Below, piece after piece: positions 1 through 6,590 of a stretch of 64,000 nucleotides of DNA (position 1 is its first letter; each line of letters starts with the position of its first letter). Source of the DNA: Streptosporangium sp. NBC_01755 (lineage in GTDB: Bacteria > Actinomycetota > Actinomycetes > Streptosporangiales > Streptosporangiaceae); contig NZ_CP109131.1 of assembly GCF_035917995.1 (NCBI RefSeq), forward strand, positions 1 through 64,000, read 5' to 3'. Made by a program: the position numbers and the translations under genes. The notes under the pieces are model-generated. The model ran no database searches, had not been told where the DNA came from, and worked only from the letters and a program-made list of their open reading frames with translations.

Positions 1-297
1 GTAGTGCGCGACGACGCCGTGCGCACTGACACCCCACGAAGTGTCCCCGGCCATGGCCTGTTCCTCGATCAACACCATCTCGTGCTCGAAAGTACCGCCA
101 CCACCGCCGTACCGCCCGGGAATCCCGATACAAAGCAGGCCCGTATCACCCGCGGCCCGCCAAAGCCGCGCATCGACACACCTCTGCGACGCCCAACGCT
201 CCTGATTGGGCACCAACTCCTTCCCACAGAACGCCCGCGCGAGATCGCGTAACTCCCGCAGTTCGAGACCGTTCACCGGCAACCCCCCGGACATCAT
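1..297 (-). CDS. Acyl-CoA dehydrogenase, N-terminal part (cut by window edge)
   Basis: The minus strand is open from ATG at 297 to the left edge (99 codons). The product has the N-terminal helical domain of acyl-CoA dehydrogenases: an early LRDLARAF helix, GLLCIGIPGRYGGGG, then the FEHEMVLIEEQA helix and GDTSWGVS. It starts 13 bases after the ketoreductase stop, with a G-rich stretch before the ATG, so it is the next gene of the same operon. The family forms an alpha,beta double bond with FAD on acyl-CoA or acyl-carrier substrates. In this setting it could desaturate the acyl chain made by the type II PKS, which is inference. The FAD and catalytic Glu regions lie outside the window, so activity cannot be judged. 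Confidence 0.8.
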   Translation of the reverse strand, partial: MMSGGLPVNGLELRELRDLARAFCGKELVPNQERWASQRCVDARLWRAAGDTGLLCIGIPGRYGGGGGTFEHEMVLIEEQAMAGDTSWGVSAHGVVAHY

Positions 298-310
298 GCC
301 CCCCTAACAC

Positions 311-1051
311 TCAGACAACGAGACCGCCGTCGATCCCCAATACCTGACCGGTGATATAGCTGGAACGCTCCGAAACGAGGAAGGACACCAGATCGGCGAC
401 CTCCTCCGGCCTACCGAACCGGCCAAGCGGAATCCGCTCCGCGATTCCCGAACGCGCCTTACCCGCCATGGACGCCGTCATGTCGGTCTCGATAAGACCG
501 GGCGCCACGACATTGGCCCGGATACCATACCGGCCCGACTCCTTGGCCAGCGCACGAGTGAAACCGATAATGCCCGCCTTGGACGCCGAGTAATTGGTCT
601 GCGCGGCGTTCCCATACACACCCGCCACAGAAGACAGCGTGACGATCGAACCCGCCCTACGCTTGATCATCCCGAACACCGCCACACTGCAAACGTTGTA
701 CGTGGAGTCGAGATTGGTACGCAATACCGTGTGCCAGTCCTCTTCGCTCATCATCACGAGCGGGTTGTCGCGGATGATCCCCGCGCACGAGACCACCGCG
801 CCGAGCGGGCCGAGTTCCTTCTCGGCCCGGCGGACGAATTGCCTGACCGCACCCAACTCCGTGACATCCACCTGCTCGGCGAGCACCGAAGCACCCTCGG
901 CAACCTGCCCGACGACCAGGTCGGCGGCCTCCTTGTTGGAGCGGTAGCAGAACGCGACATCATATCCATCGGCCGCCAGACGGGTCACGACACTGCCGCC
1001 GATCCCGCGTGAACCACCCGTCACCAATGCCACAGGACGCATGTCAGTCAC
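311..1051 (-). CDS. 3-oxoacyl-ACP reductase (SDR ketoreductase) of the type II PKS
   Basis: A 246-residue classical short-chain dehydrogenase of FabG type. It has the cofactor motif TGGSRGIGGS near residue 12, NNAG-like SCAG near 90, a catalytic Ser in LSSVAGVYG and the YSASK pair (Tyr and Lys) near residue 152. The C-terminal GQVLGIDGG is typical of FabG. It would reduce the beta-keto group on the ACP with NADPH in each elongation cycle. The GTG start at 1051 overlaps the end of the upstream dehydratase by 8 bases; an in-frame ATG three codons later is possible. It is the only intact ketoreductase in the window, since the plus-strand copy is reduced to a stub, so it probably serves both ACP/KS sets. 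Confidence 0.9.
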   Translation of the reverse strand: MTDMRPVALVTGGSRGIGGSVVTRLAADGYDVAFCYRSNKEAADLVVGQVAEGASVLAEQVDVTELGAVRQFVRRAEKELGPLGAVVSCAGIIRDNPLVMMSEEDWHTVLRTNLDSTYNVCSVAVFGMIKRRAGSIVTLSSVAGVYGNAAQTNYSASKAGIIGFTRALAKESGRYGIRANVVAPGLIETDMTASMAGKARSGIAERIPLGRFGRPEEVADLVSFLVSERSSYITGQVLGIDGGLVV

Positions 1052-1508
1052 CTCCAGGACGCATCAAGACCTCGACACCACGCAACGCCACGGAGAAACT
1101 GCCCACCTCAAGGACTTTACGGCCGCCCACGAAGCTGCTGCCCGCGACGATCGCCGCGTCTGCGACGTTACGCAGGATCTGTACGTGATGTTCCAGCACC
1201 TCACCCGGGAACACCGGCTCGAGCAGGTCCACGTTCTTGATCCCGGCGGCCAGCTCGACCTTACCGGCCAGCACGTCCGGATTCGGTGTCTCCCAGCACG
1301 CCAGCAACACGGCCGCCTGCGCCCATGACTCCACCAACAAGCTCACCGGATACGCGTAATCGTCGGTGTTCTGATAGCACGGCTCAGCGCACGTGATCGC
1401 CTTGTGCGCCACCAGACTCTCACCCGGCCGCACCTCGATTACCCGGTCCAGGAGAAGAATCGGGTACCGGTGCGGAATGATCTGTTTGATCTCCGCGACT
1501 CCGATCAT
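1044..1508 (-). CDS. FabZ-like 3-hydroxyacyl-ACP dehydratase (hotdog)
   Basis: A 154-residue hotdog-fold protein. IPHRYPILLLDRV near residue 11 matches the FabZ catalytic-His segment, and PVSLLVESWAQAAVL near residue 55 is the place of the central helix with the acidic residue, here Glu. The family removes water from 3-hydroxyacyl-ACP to give the trans-2-enoyl chain, the step that keeps double bonds in a polyene when no enoyl reductase is present; none is seen in this window. Its start overlaps the end of the next hotdog gene (1505-1852) by 4 bases. Known highly reducing type II systems use paired hotdog subunits as a heteromeric dehydratase, so these two may form one enzyme (inference). Confidence 0.8.
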   Translation of the reverse strand: MIGVAEIKQIIPHRYPILLLDRVIEVRPGESLVAHKAITCAEPCYQNTDDYAYPVSLLVESWAQAAVLLACWETPNPDVLAGKVELAAGIKNVDLLEPVFPGEVLEHHVQILRNVADAAIVAGSSFVGGRKVLEVGSFSVALRGVEVLMRPGGD

Positions 1509-1852
1509 GCCGTCACCGCCGGGTAGCGCACGCGGATCTCAGCGACCCGCTCCTCGTTGACCACGGCCGACGCCGAACACCGGGTGAACCCGCCCACCTG
1601 CTCGACGGCCAGCTCAAGCCTCACCTGGTCGCCGGGGTAGACCGGCCGCATGAACCGGACCCTCTCCAGCGCGACGGGGCGCACCGGATCCGCGCCGCGG
1701 GCGGCGCACATATCACGAAAGGCCGAGTTGACGTACTCCACCAGGAACAGGCCGGGCAGGATCGGAAAGCCCGGGTAATGGCCGGCGAACACCGGATCGT
1801 CCGGGGAAACGTCCACGGTGACAGTGACTCCGCTCACCTGCGCGGCCGTCAT
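1505..1852 (-). CDS. FabA/FabZ-like hotdog dehydratase subunit
   Basis: A 115-residue hotdog protein with FAGHYPGFPILPG, the GHFPGxPxxPG signature of FabA/FabZ with its catalytic-site His, followed by LFLVEYVN with an acidic residue in the central helix, then LERVRFMRPVYPGDQV. The ATG at 1852 overlaps the CLF stop codon (ATGA), a translationally coupled arrangement and the reason for choosing this start over an upstream one in the same frame. It is probably the partner of the adjacent FabZ-like protein. The eroded plus-strand gene at 41527-41913 is a paralogue that lacks the equivalent of the LERVRFMRPVYPGD segment. Confidence 0.8.
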   Translation of the reverse strand: MTAAQVSGVTVTVDVSPDDPVFAGHYPGFPILPGLFLVEYVNSAFRDMCAARGADPVRPVALERVRFMRPVYPGDQVRLELAVEQVGGFTRCSASAVVNEERVAEIRVRYPAVTA

Positions 1853-2982
1853 GACCCGGCTCCGTATCCGCCGAGCAACGCGCACCCGACCGTGCCGTCA
1901 CGGTCGATCGTGGTGACCAACGCCAGATCGTTGTCACCGAACGATTCGGCGACCGACAGCGCCGCCGCGATCTGAAACCCGGTGGACACCGAGGAGGCGT
2001 CCCCGATGAGCGACCTGCAGCCCACCCACTTCGCCGTCGCGCCGAGCACGTCGGTGATTCCGGCTTTCTCCGCGCTACCGATGTCCCCCTCGGCAGCGGA
2101 CGGCGCCACAACACGCACGTCCTCACCGCGCACGCCCGCCTGTTCCACAGCCGCCTTGACGCAAGCGGCCAGCGCCGCCCTCGGGTCCGCGGGGTCGCCG
2201 ACGCCACGAAATCGCGTCGACAGCACCCGGGCGACCGGGGTACGCCCCGCGTTCCTTGCTCCAGCCAACGTTTCCAGCAGGAAGAACGCGCCCCCCTCGG
2301 CAAGCGCGGGCCTTTGGCTGTGGCTCGCGCCCGCATGCCACTCCAGCCAGGCCCGTTGAGCCGAGTGCTCCTCGACCGCTCCACAAAGAACACGATCGCA
2401 TTGCCCGCCGCGGACCAGTCGTATCGCGTAGCTCAGCGCGAGCAGACACGTGCTCCAGTCACCGGTGATGGTGGTGTTCGGCCCCTTGATGCCGTGCCAG
2501 ATCGCGCTCTGCCCGGCGGCCTTGTTCATCACGGTGTTCGGGAACAGGGCCGAGTCGACGTGGTAGGGCTTCCTGCCGGCCAGCGAGTCCCGGGTGAAGT
2601 CCATGATGGACTGAATGCTGCCCGAACCGGTTCCAAGCACCAGGCCGATCCGCTCGGCGTCCGCGGTCAGCTGCGGACCGCATTCCTCGACGATCAGGCC
2701 CAGCGTGCCGATCGCCAGCGCGGTCAGCCGGTCCATCGCACGGGTGCCTCGCTTACCGAGGAACCCGGCAGGTGAGAAGTCGGCCAGCACACCGCCCCGC
2801 GTGAACGGTCCGGGAAACGCATCCCGGTCCAACGGGCGGACGGCGCTTCGGCCGGCACGAATGCCCGCACTGAAGGCCTCGCCGCCCACCCCGTAGGGAG
2901 AAAGCGTGGACCAGGCCGACAAGACAAGCTGCCCCGCCGATGTCTTGCCGTCCACAGTGGAGGAAACCGTCGGCGCGCTCAT
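1849..2982 (-). CDS. Chain length factor (KS-beta) of highly reducing type II PKS
   Basis: A 377-residue ketosynthase-fold protein without catalytic residues. Where the KS partner has TACAAG, this one reads TGDWSTC, with Trp at the aligned nucleophile position, and it lacks the HGTGT and LGHTMGA His motifs. It keeps KS-fold landmarks such as GLVLGTGSGS and FPNTVMNKAAGQSAIWHG. Chain length factors pair with the KS to form the heterodimer whose tunnel sets chain length. It is encoded in the same operon as KS 4800-6032, separated by the hydrolase/hotdog gene. It is shorter than aromatic-PKS CLFs and resembles the plus-strand CLF at 40434-41525. Confidence 0.82.
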   Translation of the reverse strand: MSAPTVSSTVDGKTSAGQLVLSAWSTLSPYGVGGEAFSAGIRAGRSAVRPLDRDAFPGPFTRGGVLADFSPAGFLGKRGTRAMDRLTALAIGTLGLIVEECGPQLTADAERIGLVLGTGSGSIQSIMDFTRDSLAGRKPYHVDSALFPNTVMNKAAGQSAIWHGIKGPNTTITGDWSTCLLALSYAIRLVRGGQCDRVLCGAVEEHSAQRAWLEWHAGASHSQRPALAEGGAFFLLETLAGARNAGRTPVARVLSTRFRGVGDPADPRAALAACVKAAVEQAGVRGEDVRVVAPSAAEGDIGSAEKAGITDVLGATAKWVGCRSLIGDASSVSTGFQIAAALSVAESFGDNDLALVTTIDRDGTVGCALLGGYGAGS

Positions 2983-4796
2983 TGACCTCGCCCCGCCCGT
3001 GCCGCCGAGCCCGCGCCACCGGTGAGCGCCTTGGCCAGCCGGTCGTCGAAGTCGACCTGGCTCCAGTCACGCCGGTTCTCGATCACCGCGTAACCATGGG
3101 TGATCTTACCGGTGGCGACCTGGACCAGCTTTCCGTCCCGCTTGACGTAGCAGTCCATCCGCGCGGTGTAGGTCAATCGCTTGAACACCTCCTCCACGGT
3201 GAAAACCGTGTAGACCTCGTTCTCCATCCACGCCTCGTCCAAGATCCTGACCTTGGACGAGGGCACCACCGGGATCCAGTTCTGCTCATCGAGCAGTGTC
3301 TTGATGGACACGCCGCGCTCCTGGAGGAACAGGTCGACGACCTCCTCCATCAGCCGCAGGTAGCCGGTCATCTGCACACGCTCGGTGAAGTGGCAGTAGA
3401 AGTACGGCATCCGCCAGACCCAGCCAAAGGCGTTGGCGTCGCCGATCAGCTGCTTGAGCGGGTCATCGCCGATGATCTCGATCGGCGCGACCGGCTCGCC
3501 GAGCCGCTCGCCGAGCCGCTCGCCGAGCCGCTCGACGATGTGCGGCCCCAGCTCGGCCGGCGCGGCCTCGGCCGGAAACCCCCGCGGATCGTTTCGCAGG
3601 GTGACAGCGACCTTCGAGGTCACGGTCTTCACCGGCGTCTCACGCTGGGCGATCATCTCGACCACGAACCGCAGCTGCGCACCGCCCTTCGAGGCGACCG
3701 GCCGCACGGTTGCCACGGCGACGTCGTCGATGTGGTACGCGGTCCACATGCGAGTGTCGATGTCTGCGATGTCAACGCAGATGCCGTACCGCTCATAGAG
3801 CTCGCCCGCCGGATACCCGCGCTGCCTCAGGTGATCGAGCACCGCTTCCTCGACCAGATAGTTGACGTGCTTGAAACCGATCCAGGTGCAGATGTTCGAC
3901 CCCTCATACCGGGGCCTGAGCGTGGTGGTGGTCGGCTCCCCCGCGGCGAGGCCCGCCGCGATCGGGGTCTGAGGGGCTGTCGGGTTCACATCGACTCCAG
4001 GCATGGTGATGGGAGAAACAATCGGCAGGGACAGGGCCTCACGCAGGAAGCCGTGCACGAGTGAGGCGAACCGGCCCGGTTGCTGGGCCATCGGGAAATG
4101 ACCGCAGTCCTCGATCAGCTCGAACCGGCCCTCCGGCAGGGCCGCGGCCAGCTGCCTGCCGTCGGAGGCCCGGGTGGCGATGTCGTCTTGCCCGGTGATA
4201 ACGAGCACCGAAGCGTCAATCGTGGACAGATCAACGAACGGCGACCGAAGATACGCCTCGAAAAAGCGCATCCAGCCGTATACGCCGATCTGGTCTCGGA
4301 CGTGCAGCGCGGCCGCGGCGCGCCACACCTCCGGGATGCCGCGGGCGCCGATGTCCAGCGCCTCAGCGAAGATACGGTGGAAATCGTTGAGGTAGTAGGA
4401 GATCGTCGGCCAGTCGAAGTCGGCGGCGCTGTGCCGGTGAAACGGGCTGACCAGCACCACGGCCCCCGGCGCGAGCCTGCCCTCCGACATCGCCTCGATC
4501 AGCAGGTTCGCCGCGTACGAGTGCGCGACGACAGCGTCGAATCGGCCCGCCTCACCGGTGTCCATCGAGTCGACCAGCAGGGAGACCGGATCACACTGCC
4601 GACTCCAGTCCGCGCTTTCGATACCGTGCCAGGGAAGTTTCACATCCCACAACTCGACGTCATCGGGCAGGTACCGGTCGAGCGGCTCCCACATGCTGGT
4701 CGTGCAGCCCAGTCCGTGCAACAACAGCACCCGGGCCACTGGCTTGCCGCCGGCCGGCCGCCTGCGCCTTGGCCGCCGGACACTCGCTGGTGCCAC
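2979..4796 (-). CDS. Fusion of alpha/beta hydrolase and double-hotdog thioesterase-like domain
   Basis: A 605-residue protein in two parts. Residues about 20-255 are an alpha/beta hydrolase: VLLLHGLG oxyanion region, AHSYAANLL in the nucleophile-elbow position (Ala for the first Gly), TGQDD acid and CGHFPM His. After a Pro/Thr-rich linker, residues about 300-590 have hotdog thioesterase features (TWIGFKHVNYLVEEA, and later DEAWMENEVYTVFTVEEVF), probably two hotdog repeats. A minisatellite repeats LGER (LGERLGERLGEP) near residue 430. The GTG start lies 3 bases after the KS stop. It could release or edit acyl-ACP, or transfer the acyl chain to the NRPS starter C domain; the true role is unknown. 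Confidence 0.7.
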   Translation of the reverse strand: MAPASVRRPRRRRPAGGKPVARVLLLHGLGCTTSMWEPLDRYLPDDVELWDVKLPWHGIESADWSRQCDPVSLLVDSMDTGEAGRFDAVVAHSYAANLLIEAMSEGRLAPGAVVLVSPFHRHSAADFDWPTISYYLNDFHRIFAEALDIGARGIPEVWRAAAALHVRDQIGVYGWMRFFEAYLRSPFVDLSTIDASVLVITGQDDIATRASDGRQLAAALPEGRFELIEDCGHFPMAQQPGRFASLVHGFLREALSLPIVSPITMPGVDVNPTAPQTPIAAGLAAGEPTTTTLRPRYEGSNICTWIGFKHVNYLVEEAVLDHLRQRGYPAGELYERYGICVDIADIDTRMWTAYHIDDVAVATVRPVASKGGAQLRFVVEMIAQRETPVKTVTSKVAVTLRNDPRGFPAEAAPAELGPHIVERLGERLGERLGEPVAPIEIIGDDPLKQLIGDANAFGWVWRMPYFYCHFTERVQMTGYLRLMEEVVDLFLQERGVSIKTLLDEQNWIPVVPSSKVRILDEAWMENEVYTVFTVEEVFKRLTYTARMDCYVKRDGKLVQVATGKITHGYAVIENRRDWSQVDFDDRLAKALTGGAGSAARAGRGQ

Positions 4797-4799
4797 AGA

Positions 4800-6032
4800 T
4801 CACGCCTCCTCGTGCCGCCCGACGATGACCACCGCGTTGTTACCGCCGAACGCCAGCGAGTTGTTCTGCGCCACTCGGACCTCCGCGGCCCGCGCCACGT
4901 TCGGCACACAGTCCACCTGGCACGCCGGGTCGGTCTCGTTGTGGTTGATCGTCGGCGGAATGAATCCCTCGGTGATCGCCAGCGCGCACGCCGCGGTGGC
5001 CAGCGCGCTCGCGGCCCCCATCGTGTGGCCCAGCATGCCCTTGATGGACACGGTCGGCGGCGGCGTGTCGCCGAACGCCTCCATGATCGCCTCGACCTCG
5101 GTCTGGTCGTTGGCCCTCGTCCCTGTGCCGTGCGCGGAGATGAAATCGATGTCCTGCGGCTTGACACCCGCGTTGCGGTGCGCCAGCTGCATGCACCGGG
5201 CAAGGCTGCTGCGGTCCGGCGCGACCGGGCTGAGCGCGTCACAGTTCAGCCCGTAGCCCAGTAACTCGGCGTAGATCCGGGCACCGCGGGCCTTCGCCGA
5301 CTCCAGACTCTCCATCACCAAGATGCCCGCCCCCTCACCGGTGAGGATGCCCTTGCGGTCCTTGTCGAACGGCTGGCACACCTCGGGTGCCATCGCGCCG
5401 AGCCGGTAGAACCCGGCGAAGGTCTTACGGCACAAGGCGTCCACGCCGCCGGCGAGCACCATCTCCACGTCACCGGCGCGGATCGCGTCCACGCCGTAGC
5501 CGATCGCGTAGTTGCCCGCCGCGCACGCCGTGGGGATGGTGACCGCCTCCACATCGGTCAGGCCAAGCTCGCGCACGATGCTCGTGGAGAGTCTGCCTGC
5601 CTGGATCCGGCCGGCCAGCACCGGGCTGAGCCGCTCGGGACCCGACTCGAACTGCTCGACGGCCAGGTTGTCCAGATCCCTTGACTCTCCATCCGTCGTA
5701 CCGATGGAGACCAGGACCCGCCTGGCGCGCACCTCCTTGAGCGACATCGACGCGTCGGCCACCGCGAGGTTGGCGGCCGCGGCGGAGAACTGACCGGCCC
5801 GGCCGAGCCGGCCGGGATCGACGTTGACGATCCAGTCCTCCGCACGAAACCCGGTGATCTCGGTACCGTTCGCGTACGCGTAGCCGCTCGTGTCGAACGA
5901 CGTGATCGGCTTGACGCCGCTACGACCGGACCGCAGGCCGGCCAGGAAGTCGGAGACACCGACGCCGATACTGGTGACCACGCCAAGACCTGTAATCACC
6001 ACCCGGCGCGGTGGCTGGCGTTCGTCGTACAC
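4800..6032 (-). CDS. Ketosynthase (KS-alpha) of highly reducing type II PKS, set 1
   Basis: A 410-residue FabF-like ketosynthase with the full triad: Cys170 in IPTACAAG, His in ISAHGTGTRAND and His in LGHTMGAAS. It condenses malonyl-ACP with the growing chain, working with the CLF at 1849-2982 and the ACP at 6087-6359. The GTG start at 6032 has GGAG 6 bases upstream. Neighbours include KR and DH enzymes but no cyclase or aromatase of aromatic type II systems, and no enoyl reductase, so a polyene acyl chain is the likely product, as in ishigamide- or colabomycin-type pathways. The plus-strand KS at 39217-40437 is a clear paralogue. Confidence 0.9.
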   Translation of the reverse strand: MYDERQPPRRVVITGLGVVTSIGVGVSDFLAGLRSGRSGVKPITSFDTSGYAYANGTEITGFRAEDWIVNVDPGRLGRAGQFSAAAANLAVADASMSLKEVRARRVLVSIGTTDGESRDLDNLAVEQFESGPERLSPVLAGRIQAGRLSTSIVRELGLTDVEAVTIPTACAAGNYAIGYGVDAIRAGDVEMVLAGGVDALCRKTFAGFYRLGAMAPEVCQPFDKDRKGILTGEGAGILVMESLESAKARGARIYAELLGYGLNCDALSPVAPDRSSLARCMQLAHRNAGVKPQDIDFISAHGTGTRANDQTEVEAIMEAFGDTPPPTVSIKGMLGHTMGAASALATAACALAITEGFIPPTINHNETDPACQVDCVPNVARAAEVRVAQNNSLAFGGNNAVVIVGRHEEA

Positions 6033-6086
6033 TTAGTGCTCCATCTCTTTGTCGGTGGCGATTTCCTGGCCGCCGTCGCCTGCCTG

Positions 6087-6359
6087 CTACTTGGCGGCGG
6101 CTGCCTCGTCGACGACGGCGACGACACCGTCCAGGTTGACCATCCGGACCAGCTCGCCCTGGTCGATGTCCACCCCGAGGGTGCGCTCCAGCGAGGAGAG
6201 GATCTCGATGGCGCCCATCGAGTCGGCGCCGTGGTCCTCCTTGAACAGGCTGTCGCCGGTCATCTCATCCAGGTCGATTTCAAGGATCTCGCAGACGATC
6301 TCCTTGATCTGCGCGCGGCGCTCCTCATCGACGAACGAGCCAGAATTAGTGGTAGTCAT
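6087..6359 (-). CDS. Acyl carrier protein, set 1
   Basis: A 90-residue acyl carrier protein with the phosphopantetheine Ser in GADSMGAIEIL near residue 48 and the acidic helix II expected for docking to KS/CLF. The ATG at 6359 has GGAG 8 bases upstream and overlaps the stop of a short upstream reading frame as ATGA (see the ghost gene at 6356-6580). It would carry the growing polyene chain and deliver it to a starter C domain of an NRPS. It resembles the second ACP at 38934-39185, including the VRMVNLDGV / PRMININGV ending. Confidence 0.9.
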   Translation of the reverse strand: MTTTNSGSFVDEERRAQIKEIVCEILEIDLDEMTGDSLFKEDHGADSMGAIEILSSLERTLGVDIDQGELVRMVNLDGVVAVVDEAAAAK

Positions 6360-6580
6360 GACATTTTCTCCAGCCGGAATCCGGTGAACCAAACATTCGG
6401 TCCATATGCCGTGAAAGGGTGGTAGTGCTCCACACCTTTCCTATTCAGATGAACCAAACGTTCGGTCCATGTGCCGTGAAAGGGTGGTAGTGCTCCACAC
6501 CTTTCCTATTCAGAATCTCTTTCACGATCCGCTGTCGCGACAATGGTTTTGCCCCGCCACGGGATCAGCGCGTCAGGCAC
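6356..6580 (-). pseudogene. Ghost gene between NRPS1 and ACP: N-terminal and C-terminal coding fragments
   Basis: The 230 bases between NRPS1 and the ACP hold short open frames. Next to the NRPS1 stop, AGGAGG sits 6 bases before a GTG at 6580 that opens 24 codons (beginning MPDALIPWRGKTIV) and stops at 6506. Another frame, starting at GTG 6433 after GGAAAGG, runs 25 codons (VEHYHPFTAYGPNVWF then TGFRLEKMS) and stops with TGA overlapping the ACP ATG. A copy of this second frame lies upstream (6445-6498, 17 codons). A start with a strong RBS at one end and a coupled stop at the other suggest the two ends of a deleted gene. The family is not recognised. Confidence 0.45.
6386..6514 (-). repeat. 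65-bp tandem direct repeat, each with a hairpin and an AACGTT palindrome
   Basis: Two copies, 6386-6450 and 6451-6514, differ at two positions apart from the last base. Each holds a stem (minus strand GAAAGG-T-GTGG, 7-base loop, CCAC-CCTTTC, one bulge) and an imperfect palindrome ACCGAACGTTTGGT, of the shape bound by TetR-family repressors. It lies directly upstream of the PKS operon. One of the two differences is silent and the other swaps His/Tyr in the short frame described for the ghost gene, so the block may be coding debris, a regulatory region, or both. Confidence 0.6.
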
Positions 6581-6590
6581 GATCGGCCTC

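Noticed and set aside
4-252. Plus-strand open frame of 82 codons at the left edge
   Set aside because: It is the shadow of the minus-strand acyl-CoA dehydrogenase, whose translation shows clear family motifs.
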